64,000 bases of DNA from assembly GCA_017505535.1 (NCBI GenBank), contig JAFVPD010000030.1, forward strand, positions 1 through 64,000, written 5' to 3'. The stretch is from Muribaculaceae bacterium (GTDB lineage Bacteria > Bacteroidota > Bacteroidia > Bacteroidales > Muribaculaceae). Positions 57,879-64,000 of the stretch are shown piece by piece. Each line of letters starts with the position of its first letter. Position 1 is the first letter of the stretch. A model generated the notes under the pieces. That model searched no databases and was not told the origin of the DNA. It worked only from the letters and a program-made list of their open reading frames with translations. The translations under genes were made by a program, and so were the position numbers.

Positions 57879-58709
57879 CTATACAATTTTCATGCCGTCT
57901 TGTGAAATTTCAATTTTTCGTTCTTTATATAACTGGCCTAAAGCACGTTTGAAGTCCTTTTTACTGCAGTGAAATATCTTCTTAATTTCTTCTGGACTCG
58001 ATTTGTCGCCTAAGTTGCTTTCTCCACCTGATATAACCAACCAATCATATATTTGATCGGCAAGCGTTGTTGTTCTGTTTTGAGCTATATCTGACATTCG
58101 AAGGTCAATTTTCCCATCGGGTCGAATAGTTTTGACATAAGCTTTAACTATGTCTCCAATCGACAAATCTTCATACAATTCGTTATGATAAAGCATTCCG
58201 TTATGAAGATTGTTTACGATTGCCTTGTATCCGATGTCAGTTCGTTGATAAACAAGTGCATTAATCTGTTCTCCACGTTTGTATTCGGGGATTGTATTTC
58301 CCAGGAATTTCTCAACTTTAGAAGATGCTACAATGCGTTTGGTGTTGTGATCGAGATAAACATATACCAGGTATTGCCCACCTTCTTTCATCGTAACTCG
58401 CTGTTCACGAAATGGCACTAAAATATCTTTGGCTAATCCCCAATCAAGGAATGCCCCGATGTTGTTAACCTGTTTTACTTTCAGAAAGGCAAATTCCCCT
58501 ACGCAAGCCAATGGCGTTTCTGTTGTTGCAATTAATCGATCGTCGGAGTCGGTATAAATAAAAACATCAATATGATCTCCTTCGTGCAAGATAGTGTGAA
58601 TATATTTCTTGGGTAGTAATATCTCAACATTGTTCCCGCCATCAAGATATACTCCAAAATCAACATGTTTTACAACTTTGAGCCGGTTGTATTTGCCTAT
58701 TTCTGTCAT
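57879..58709 (-). CDS. cvfB: S1-domain RNA-binding protein, CvfB family
   Basis: 276 residues with three S1-like modules and a C-terminal winged helix, the CvfB/YitL layout: IGKYNRLKVVKHVDFGVYLDGG, FAFLKVKQVNNIGAFLDWGLAKDILVPF, AIVNNLHNGMLYHNELYEDLSIGDIVKAYVKTIRPDGKIDL, then LGDKSSPEEIKKIFHCSKKDFKRALGQLYKERKIEI. It is thought to be a translation or RNA regulator. A minus-strand TAACTTTG (58752-58745) lies 36 bases upstream. Confidence 0.88.
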   Translation of the reverse strand: MTEIGKYNRLKVVKHVDFGVYLDGGNNVEILLPKKYIHTILHEGDHIDVFIYTDSDDRLIATTETPLACVGEFAFLKVKQVNNIGAFLDWGLAKDILVPFREQRVTMKEGGQYLVYVYLDHNTKRIVASSKVEKFLGNTIPEYKRGEQINALVYQRTDIGYKAIVNNLHNGMLYHNELYEDLSIGDIVKAYVKTIRPDGKIDLRMSDIAQNRTTTLADQIYDWLVISGGESNLGDKSSPEEIKKIFHCSKKDFKRALGQLYKERKIEISQDGMKIV

Positions 58710-58789
58710 TTATGATAATTTTGCAATAGTAATGATAATATCTACAAAGTTATCGCAAATAATTCATTCTCTAAAATTTTGATAGAAAA

Positions 58790-59410
58790 ATGGACCATTT
58801 AATTAAATATTTCCCTAACCTTTCTAACACGCAGGTTGCCCAATTTCAGCAGTTGGGGGTTTTATATCCTTCATGGAATGAGAAAATCAATGTGATTTCA
58901 CGCAAGGATATAGATAATCTATATGTTAATCACATACTGCATTCTCTCGCTATCGCCAAATTTTTGATGCCGGTTGATGGATCTACGTTCCTGGATATGG
59001 GCACCGGAGGTGGATTTCCCGGAATTCCATTGGCAATATTGTTCCCTAAGTGTAAATTCCATTTAATTGATCGCATCGGGAAAAAAATTAAAGTAGCGTC
59101 CAGCATAGCCGAGGAAATTGGTCTCACTAATGTTACATTCCAACATGGTGATATTGCCGAATGTCGGTCACAATATGATTTCGTTATTAGCCGAGCGGTT
59201 ATGAGACTTGATGATTTATTACCGTTAATTAAGAAGAATATATCGAGTGTTCAGAAAAATGCGTTCCCTAACGGATTAATATGCCTTAAAGGGGGCGATT
59301 TGCAAGATGAGATGAAAAAAGTTAAGTCGCCAATTCTGATTGAAGACTTAAATCAATATTTTACCGAAGACTTTTTTGAAACAAAGAAGATTGTTTACGT
59401 TCAATTATAA
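58790..59410 (+). CDS. rsmG: 16S rRNA (guanine527-N7)-methyltransferase
   Basis: 206 residues with the SAM-binding glycine motif LDMGTGGGFPGIP (68-80), FHLIDRIGKKIKVASSIAEEIGL and the FVISRAVMRLDDLLPLI region of RsmG/GidB. It divergently faces cvfB and is followed after five bases by an MBL-fold gene on the same strand. Confidence 0.94.
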   Translation: MDHLIKYFPNLSNTQVAQFQQLGVLYPSWNEKINVISRKDIDNLYVNHILHSLAIAKFLMPVDGSTFLDMGTGGGFPGIPLAILFPKCKFHLIDRIGKKIKVASSIAEEIGLTNVTFQHGDIAECRSQYDFVISRAVMRLDDLLPLIKKNISSVQKNAFPNGLICLKGGDLQDEMKKVKSPILIEDLNQYFTEDFFETKKIVYVQL

Positions 59411-59415
59411 AAACG

Positions 59416-60054
59416 ATGAAGCTATCAAGGTTTACTTTCAACATGTTTGGTGTTAACACCTATATATTGTGGGACGAGGAGTCTCATGAGGCAATAATTG
59501 TTGATCCGGGAATGACAAATGACAAGGAGCGACAGCAAATAGATGAGTTTATATCAAATAATAATCTCACGCTCACCCATTTGGTCAATACACATATGCA
59601 CATTGACCACTCCTTTGGCGTGTCTTATATTACGTCCAAATATGGCTTAAAACTTGAATGTAATGACCTTGATCAGTTTCTTGCTCAACGTTTAACACAG
59701 CAAGCCGAAATGTTTGGATTGCCTATATCCATTGATGACCTCAAAATAGGAGTATCTTTATCGGAAGATGACACGTTATATGTAGGGAAAGAACCTATAA
59801 AAATAATTCATGTTCCCGGACACTCTCCCGGCAGCATCGTTTTATATGCCCCTCAGTCATCGTTTATTATAGCCGGCGATGTTTTGTTCAAAAATAGTAT
59901 TGGCCGAACTGATTTGCCCGGTGGAAGCTTTCAGCAATTAGTTTCAGCCATACAGCAAAAATTATTAACCTTAGATGAGCACACATGGGTTTATCCCGGA
60001 CATGGCCCCGAAACCACTATCAGGTCTGAAAAACGGAATAACCCTTATATATAA
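59416..60054 (+). CDS. MBL-fold metallo-hydrolase (glyoxalase II-like)
   Basis: 212 residues with the zinc motif TH60-M-H62-I-D64-H65, then VPGHSPGSIVLY, FIIAGDVLFKNSIGRTDLPGGS and VYPGHGPETTIRSEK. This is the small bacterial YcbL/GloB-like hydrolase type, which may cleave S-lactoylglutathione analogues or other thioesters. Bacteroidota often lack glutathione, so the substrate is uncertain. Coupled to rsmG. Confidence 0.9.
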   Translation: MKLSRFTFNMFGVNTYILWDEESHEAIIVDPGMTNDKERQQIDEFISNNNLTLTHLVNTHMHIDHSFGVSYITSKYGLKLECNDLDQFLAQRLTQQAEMFGLPISIDDLKIGVSLSEDDTLYVGKEPIKIIHVPGHSPGSIVLYAPQSSFIIAGDVLFKNSIGRTDLPGGSFQQLVSAIQQKLLTLDEHTWVYPGHGPETTIRSEKRNNPYI

Positions 60055-60088
60055 CGAATAAAGCCATGCGACAGCATGGCTTTATTCG
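60055..60088. terminator. Strong hairpin between the MBL gene and glnS
   Basis: A perfect 15-pair stem (CGAATAAAGCCATGC, 60055-60069, with 60074-60088) and a four-base loop. No long T run follows on either side, so termination would rely on the strong stem. Placement between two convergent genes suggests a bidirectional terminator. Confidence 0.75.
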
Positions 60089-60110
60089 CTATAATAATCG
60101 TTGAACTGAA

Positions 60111-61814
60111 TTATTTTTTTTGAGCTTTTTCCCAGCTATCTTTCAATGCAATAGTGCGATTAAAGATGATATTATCTGCGCTTGAGTCATAGTCGGGTGT
60201 GAAATATCCTATTCGTTGGAATTGGAATTTATTGCCCACAGCGGCATTTTCAGCCAAGTATGGCTCAATTTTTATACCGGTGATAACTTTAAGCGAATCG
60301 GGGTTAAGCATTTCGCGGAAGTCACGGTCTGCTTCGGCAGCCGGATTTTCCACTTCAAATAATCGGTCATAAATTCTTGCCGTAGCATCAACAGCATGCT
60401 TAGCCGAAACCCAGTGCAATGTGCCCTTTACTTTACGAGCGCTTCCGGGAAGACCGCTGCGTGTATCGGCATCATAGGTACAATATACCTCCTCAATGTT
60501 GCCATCGGCATCTTTCTTGACTCCGGTGCATTTTATAATATAGGCGCCTTTGAGACGTACTTCGCAATCGGGAGCAAGTCTGAAATATTTCTTTGGCGGA
60601 TTTTCCATAAAGTCATCGCGCTCAATGTATATTTCGCGAGAGAATGGCATTGAGTGGGTTCCGCTATTCTCTTGTTCCGGATTGTTTTCCATCGCTACCA
60701 TTTCTTCTTGATCTTCGGGATAGTTTGTGATGACCAATTTCAATGGATTTATTACGGCCATGACACGAGTTGCATGTTTATTTAAATCTTCTCTCACAGC
60801 ATGCTCAAGCAAAGAGATGCTATTTAGAGCCTCATATTTGGTGTAGCCGATTGTTGAAATGAAATTCTTGATTGATTCGGGAGTGTATCCACGACGACGC
60901 ATTCCACAAATAGTTGGCATGCGAGGATCGTCCCAACCGGCAACAAGACCTTCTTTAACCAATTGCAACAGTTTGCGCTTACTCATTACGGTATAAGTAA
61001 GATTCAACCGATTAAACTCTATTTGTCGAGGACAATATGTTTCATCGGCAAGCTCTTTCACATAGTATTCATAGAGCGGACGGTGTGGAACAAACTCAAG
61101 AGTGCATATTGAGTGTGTAACGCCCTCAAAATAGTCGCTTTGACCATGGGCAAAGTCATACATTGGATATACGTTCCATGTAGTTCCTGTGCGATGGTGG
61201 GGGTGCTTGATGATGCGATACATGATTGGATCTCTGAAGTGCATGTTTGATGATGCCATGTCAATTTTGGCACGAAGCACTCGCGCACCTTCATCAAACT
61301 CGCCCTTGTTCATTCTTTCAAACAAGTCAAGATTCTCCTGTACTGTTCTGTTTCGGTAAGGGCTCTCAGTACCCGGAGTGGTTGGAGTACCTTTTTGAGC
61401 AGCGATTTCTTCTGATGTTTGATCATCAACGTAAGCTTTTCCCTCTTTGATTAATCTGATTGCTAAATCATACAATTTAGGGAAATAGTCTGAGGCATAA
61501 TATTCTCTCCCACCCCAATCAAATCCAAGCCAATGAATATCATCTCTGATTGCGTCAACATATTCAACGTCCTCTTTCACCGGATTGGTGTCATCGAAAC
61601 GTAGATTACATGTGCCGCCAAATTTTTCGGCGATGCCAAAATCCATGCAGATTGCTTTTGCATGGCCGATATGTAGATAGCCATTGGGCTCAGGTGGGAA
61701 TCGGGTATTTAAACGTCCTCCGTTTTTTCCTGCGGCCAAATCATCGGCCACTATTTGCTCTACAAAATTGAGTCCTTTAACCTCACTATTTTCTGTGTCG
61801 TTAATTTCTACCAT
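60111..61814 (-). CDS. glnS: Glutaminyl-tRNA synthetase
   Basis: A class I synthetase, 567 residues. PPEPNGYLHIGHAKAI contains the HIGH motif (48-51) and VMSKRKL is the KMSKS equivalent (about 274-280). FDDTNPVKEDVEYVDAI, the acceptor-binding region and the C-terminal beta-barrel domains (from about 340) are typical of bacterial GlnRS. TAAATTTG on the minus strand (61864-61857) is a likely -7 element. Confidence 0.97.
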   Translation of the reverse strand: MVEINDTENSEVKGLNFVEQIVADDLAAGKNGGRLNTRFPPEPNGYLHIGHAKAICMDFGIAEKFGGTCNLRFDDTNPVKEDVEYVDAIRDDIHWLGFDWGGREYYASDYFPKLYDLAIRLIKEGKAYVDDQTSEEIAAQKGTPTTPGTESPYRNRTVQENLDLFERMNKGEFDEGARVLRAKIDMASSNMHFRDPIMYRIIKHPHHRTGTTWNVYPMYDFAHGQSDYFEGVTHSICTLEFVPHRPLYEYYVKELADETYCPRQIEFNRLNLTYTVMSKRKLLQLVKEGLVAGWDDPRMPTICGMRRRGYTPESIKNFISTIGYTKYEALNSISLLEHAVREDLNKHATRVMAVINPLKLVITNYPEDQEEMVAMENNPEQENSGTHSMPFSREIYIERDDFMENPPKKYFRLAPDCEVRLKGAYIIKCTGVKKDADGNIEEVYCTYDADTRSGLPGSARKVKGTLHWVSAKHAVDATARIYDRLFEVENPAAEADRDFREMLNPDSLKVITGIKIEPYLAENAAVGNKFQFQRIGYFTPDYDSSADNIIFNRTIALKDSWEKAQKK

Positions 61815-62039
61815 AATTCTTTACAATTAGTTTGTCCACATTTGTGGAATTATATGCAAATTTACGCATTAATTCTGGTTGATGGTACATATTTACTCAA
61901 AAATAATTTTAATGCGTATTTTTCAACTAAAATTTTTTATTTCTGTTCGGTGTTATTTAACATTGATTCAATGATAAAGCGGATTTGAGAAAACCCGCTT
62001 TTTTTAGTGCCGAATGATTGTTATATGAAAAATAAGTAT
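61815..62039. other. Upstream region of glnS with an orphan terminator
   Basis: It holds the glnS promoter element (minus, 61864-61857) and a plus-strand terminator-like hairpin (61976-62005) with no obvious gene ahead of it. No credible open frame is present. Confidence 0.5.
61976..62005 (+). terminator. Terminator-like hairpin without an evident gene
   Basis: AAAGCGG (61976-61982) pairs with CCGCTTT (61995-62001), followed by T to 62005. The only upstream gene in this orientation ends at 60054 with its own hairpin, so the transcript it serves is unknown. Confidence 0.55.
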
Positions 62040-62047
62040 TACCTTTG
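62018..62047 (+). promoter_or_regulatory. Promoter of a candidate small RNA
   Basis: TTG at 62018-62020 and TACCTTTG at 62040-62047, spaced 19 bases, a good match to the Bacteroidota consensus. The predicted start is near 62053. Confidence 0.65.
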
Positions 62048-62052
62048 TATCG

Positions 62053-62127
62053 GATCATTCCCCGCTAAGGGGTTTGGACCCCACATTCAGGTAGACTTGA
62101 TTATGTCAAGTCTGCCTGTCTTATTTT
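62053..62127 (+). ncRNA. Candidate small RNA, about 75 bases
   Basis: Directly downstream of a good promoter, this stretch has no start codon-led frame but clear structure. CCCC (62060-62063) can pair with GGGG (62069-62072), or that GGGG plus T can instead pair with ACCCC (62078-62082), so the two hairpins exclude each other. They are followed by a 13-pair terminator-type stem (62088-62100 with 62106-62118, one T-G pair) and TCTTATTTT. A promoter-structure-terminator unit of this kind is what a small RNA gene or a lone attenuator looks like. I do not recognise an RNA family. Confidence 0.5.
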
Positions 62128-62135
62128 GAAGCCTT

Positions 62136-62287
62136 TTGTGGCTATTTCATGGCTCAGTAGTTATTTTGTGTGGGAGACGTGCGAAGCACGGGACGCGAAG
62201 CGTAATCAATAACCGAGGGTAGAGCGTAGCGATACCCCCGGGAAGCAGCCCCTACCACTCTCGAAGTCTGTAAAGACGAGAAAATTA
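62136..62287 (+). repeat. Left copy of an inverted, palindrome-rich repeat (REP/BIME-like)
   Basis: The core 62178-62215 reads CGTGCGAAGCAC, one base, GGACGCGAAGCGT, four bases, AATAACCG. It contains two short hairpins with GAA loops (CGTGC-GAA-GCACG and ACGC-GAA-GCGT). Weaker identity to the right copy continues to AGTCTGTAAAGACG (62265-62278) and out to TTGTGGCTAT (62136-62145). GC content is above the surroundings. The partner is the reverse-complement copy at 62617-62820. Confidence 0.75.
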
Positions 62288-62357
62288 GGGCATCATTCTC
62301 TCGATTCCCCCATGATTCATTATATTTGTTCACATATAGGTTGATATCACATCTAAA

Positions 62358-62621
62358 ATGGCATTGTCTGATTTTGTAAAGCGTTTAAAGCAAGAATCAA
62401 GCTATTTATTAAGGAAAGATAGCGCATTCTCCGATTGGAATGGTTGGGCCGAAGGATACGGCGCATTTACATATTCCATCACAGAAATCCCCAATGTGAT
62501 AGAATATATCAACAATCAAAAAGAGCACCATAAAAAGGTTTCTTTTATTGAAGAATACCGACAATGGTTAATTGAAATGGGAGTATCTCCCGATGAGCCT
62601 TATTTCCCAAAGATTGGTTAA
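62358..62621 (+). pseudogene. C-terminal remnant of a Y1 (IS200/RAYT-type) transposase
   Basis: 87 residues that align with the end of HUH Y1 transposases: W30-AEGYGAFTYS, then V47-I-E-Y50-I-N-N-Q54 with H57-H58, then FIEEYRQWLIEMGVSPDEPYF. Y50 is in the place of the catalytic tyrosine and Q54 in that of the helix glutamine. The N-terminal half with the HUH histidines is missing, so it cannot be active. It sits exactly between two inverted palindromic repeats, and its stop codon (62619-62621) lies at the edge of the right repeat. This is the layout of a RAYT gene with its REPs. Confidence 0.72.
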
Positions 62622-62820
62622 TTCGCGTCTTTGCAGACTCTGGCGTAGGTGGGGTTGTGCTCGCTATCCGGAGGTTTCGGGCTATGCCCTCAACCACGCG
62701 GTTATTATATACGCTTCGCGTCCAGTGCTTCGCACGATTTGTTACAAGGTTGTGATTATACATTAGTGATGTTATCCACACTAAAAAGCGACTGAACCTC
62801 CTAACCTCTTATAGCCACAA
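62617..62820 (-). repeat. Right copy of the inverted, palindrome-rich repeat (REP/BIME-like)
   Basis: This is the reverse complement of the left copy. The core 62699-62736 differs from the left core only in the four-base spacer and one base. CGCGTCTTTGCAGACTC (62624-62640) matches the left AGTCTGTAAAGACG end, and ATAGCCACAA (62811-62820) matches the left outer end. Between core and outer end the right copy is about 35 bases longer. Together the two copies bracket about 685 bases with the transposase remnant inside. Confidence 0.75.
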
Positions 62821-63064
62821 GTATCGAATTCGTTAGTGGGTTCATTTGTTACAGGGGCCATTTTACGTAATTTCTTCAAACCTCTTACGCTTTCTTCTAA
62901 TTTCTCCATGGGAGACTGGCGAGTCGCCAGTGACGAGAGGTTCTACACCCGAATTGAGCACCGAGGAGATGGAGGCACGACGACAGGCGACGATGGAACG
63001 CTACGGACTGAAATATAAACGGTCTCATGAAAACATAAGACCGGTGTATGAAGGAAATGAGTGG
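62821..63064. other. Intergenic stretch with a GC-rich patch
   Basis: From about 62905 to 63020 the base composition is clearly more GC-rich than its surroundings. It starts with the palindrome ACTGGCGA-G-TCGCCAGT (62915-62931) and could encode GSTPELSTEEMEARRQATME on the plus strand within a longer frame from 62846, for which I find no support as a whole gene. A hairpin (CGGTCT ... AGACCG, 63020-63043) follows. It may be part of another repeated element or a gene remnant. Confidence 0.4.
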
Positions 63065-63253
63065 TTACTTCTTTTCTGTAACTTCTTCTTTTTCGGCTTC
63101 GTTAAGCAATTCCTTGAGGAATTCTTTATCCTCTTTTGATAATTTACAGTCAGTATTATTAAATAGACATTTAAAGATGTCGCTTCCATAAAAAGCAATA
63201 ATTACAACTAGGAATAATCCTGCCCAAACTTTAAAGAATAATGTCCAATCCAT
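63065..63253 (-). CDS. Possible small membrane protein, 62 residues
   Basis: MDWTLFFKVWAGLFLVVIIAFYG gives one membrane helix (about 6-23), followed by a short loop with two cysteines and a charged helical tail (LSKEDKEFLKELLNEAEKEEVTEKK). The mix of hydrophobic anchor and amphipathic acidic tail looks protein-like. A minus-strand TATATTTG (63277-63270) lies 16 bases upstream as a possible -7 element. No family is recognised. Confidence 0.45.
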   Translation of the reverse strand: MDWTLFFKVWAGLFLVVIIAFYGSDIFKCLFNNTDCKLSKEDKEFLKELLNEAEKEEVTEKK

Positions 63254-63276
63254 AAATTCTTATTTTTTACAAATAT

Positions 63277-63408
63277 ATGGAAAAAGTTTCAATAACTGTT
63301 GAATTGAAAGACAAATTATCCTTGGAACTCAAAAAAATGGTCTCGGGGTTTGCAAAAGTAGCTGATACAGTTTATGATTTACACAAACATTTGACAAAAA
63401 CAGATTAA
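63277..63408 (+). CDS. Possible micro-protein, 43 residues
   Basis: ATG at 63277 to TAA at 63408. The sequence starts MEKVSITVELKDKLSLELKK and ends VYDLHKHLTKTD, an amphipathic helix-like pattern with regular hydrophobic spacing. It is divergent from the 62-residue ORF, with their starts only 23 bases apart. No ribosome-binding site or family is evident, so it is tentative. Confidence 0.35.
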   Translation: MEKVSITVELKDKLSLELKKMVSGFAKVADTVYDLHKHLTKTD

Positions 63409-63411
63409 GGT

Positions 63412-63447
63412 ATAAAAAACAAGTGCGTGAGCCTTGCTCACGCACTT
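63412..63447 (-). terminator. Rho-independent terminator of the rpmI-rplT unit
   Basis: An 11-pair perfect stem (AAGTGCGTGAG 63421-63431 with CTCACGCACTT 63437-63447). On the minus strand it is followed by G and six T (63419-63414), so it terminates transcription coming from rplT. Confidence 0.9.
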
Positions 63448-63468
63448 GTATATTCGTTGATTGATGTA

Positions 63469-63819
63469 TTAAGCGTTCTTAACCTTTTCAACGATTGCTT
63501 TGAAAGCTGCAGGATTGTTGAGCGCGAGGTCAGCAAGAACCTTGCGGTTGATTTCAATACCTGCTTTGTGGATGAGACCCATCAATTTAGAGTATGACAA
63601 GTCTTCGAGACGAGCAGCAGCGTTGATACGTTGAATCCAAAGAGCGCGGAAATTGCGTTTTTTGTTTTTGCGATCACGATAGGCATAGGTCAAACCTTTT
63701 TCCCATGTGTTTTTGGCTACTGTCCATACATTTTTTCGGCAACCGTAATAACCTCTTGTGAGTTTGAGGATTTTTTTTCTGCGAGCTCTTGAAGCTACAT
63801 GATTTACTGATCTTGGCAT
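63469..63819 (-). CDS. rplT: 50S ribosomal protein L20
   Basis: A 116-residue basic protein binding 23S rRNA early in assembly. [65 protein letters not shown] are the family sequence. It follows rpmI (L35) in the infC-rpmI-rplT order. Confidence 0.97.
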   Translation of the reverse strand: MPRSVNHVASRARRKKILKLTRGYYGCRKNVWTVAKNTWEKGLTYAYRDRKNKKRNFRALWIQRINAAARLEDLSYSKLMGLIHKAGIEINRKVLADLALNNPAAFKAIVEKVKNA

Positions 63820-63917
63820 TTTTGTAAGATTTTTGAATGTTAGCGGCTTTTGCTCTTAATAGCTAAACATTCGGTTAGTAATAAATAAAAAATCACGAAT
63901 TAAAAACGGGAAACCTT

Positions 63918-64000
63918 TTACTTGAGGGCAAGTAATGCCTTTACGTTGCTCTCGTCAGATTTAGCTACTGTAGAGAAGTGAGTGAGGTTTCTTTTTTGCT
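63918..64000 (-). CDS. rpmI: 50S ribosomal protein L35, C-terminal part
   Basis: The window ends inside this gene. The 27 residues seen (QKRNLTHFSTVAKSDESNVKA and on to LALK) match the end of Bacteroidota L35, and it is placed 98 bases upstream of rplT on the same strand, as expected. Confidence 0.88.
   Translation of the reverse strand, partial: QKRNLTHFSTVAKSDESNVKALLALK

Noticed and set aside
62572..62766. 64-codon frame across the right REP-like repeat
   Set aside because: It runs through palindromic repeat sequence and overlaps the transposase remnant in another frame.
62136..62820. CRISPR array
   Set aside because: The repeats are two inverted copies with a gene remnant between them, not regularly spaced direct repeats.
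62846..63139. 97-codon plus-strand frame through the GC-rich patch
   Set aside because: Its ends are low-complexity, it overlaps the 62-residue minus-strand frame, and only its middle looks protein-like. It is described as a possible remnant instead.

Overview
The window looks like a chromosome segment of a Bacteroidota bacterium, most likely order Bacteroidales and possibly Muribaculaceae (family level is inference). The signs are: AT-rich DNA; promoters with the TAnnTTTG -7 and TTG/TTTG -33 elements of this phylum; an lpxC-fabZ gene fusion; the nusB-yajC-ybbR-coaE and rpmI-rplT orders; DUF5686 and BspA-type proteins; and a secreted glycosidase with what looks like a type IX secretion tail.

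Layout. 1-3.6 kb is an accessory patch: the 3' end of an IS4-type transposase, a probable PD-(D/E)XK nuclease-like protein, then a small operon with a frameshifted SPFH/GYF_2 protein, a four-helix membrane protein, a zinc-ribbon tail-anchored protein and two tiny ORFs. Its composition recalls the B. subtilis ydjGHI membrane-stress module. 3.9-5.6 kb holds a BspA-like LRR protein and a lipoprotein esterase. 5.7-11.8 kb is a TPP-riboswitch-controlled thiamine operon (thiD, thiS, TenI-like, thiE, thiG, thiC, thiH) with no thiF. 11.9-16.5 kb has a YbhN-type membrane protein, an NfeD-like protein, an M16 homologue without its zinc site and a PPi-dependent phosphofructokinase. 16.6-17.8 kb is one gene split by a frameshift at an A6 run. 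18-24.6 kb has rfbD, prfC and a three-gene efflux operon. 25-30 kb is the threonine operon (thrA, an apgM-type mutase likely acting as homoserine kinase, thrC).

30.4-42.2 kb carries housekeeping genes: omega-amidase, coaE, ybbR, yajC, an unusually long nusB, thiL, purine nucleoside phosphorylase, lpxK, sppA and a DUF5686 outer-membrane protein. 42.3-52.2 kb has a CYTH protein, an RlmD-type methyltransferase, ppdK, nadC, a HAD phosphatase, a MATE transporter, an FAD oxidoreductase and a DUF695 protein. 52.3-61.8 kb has a glycosidase-like secreted protein, a DUF3127 protein with an SSB-like tail, the lipid A block lpxD-lpxC/fabZ-lpxA, cvfB, rsmG, an MBL hydrolase and glnS.

62.0-63.4 kb is the most unusual non-coding stretch: an orphan terminator, a promoter-terminator unit that looks like a small RNA gene, and a RAYT/Y1-transposase C-terminal remnant bracketed by two inverted, palindrome-rich repeats (a degraded REPtron-like element), followed by a GC-rich patch and two divergent micro-ORFs. 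rplT and the end of rpmI close the window.

Functionally, thiamine synthesis is split between the riboswitch operon and thiL. Lipid A genes occur in two places. The PPi-dependent pfp and ppdK give a pyrophosphate-linked glycolysis. No CRISPR array, rRNA or tRNA was seen.
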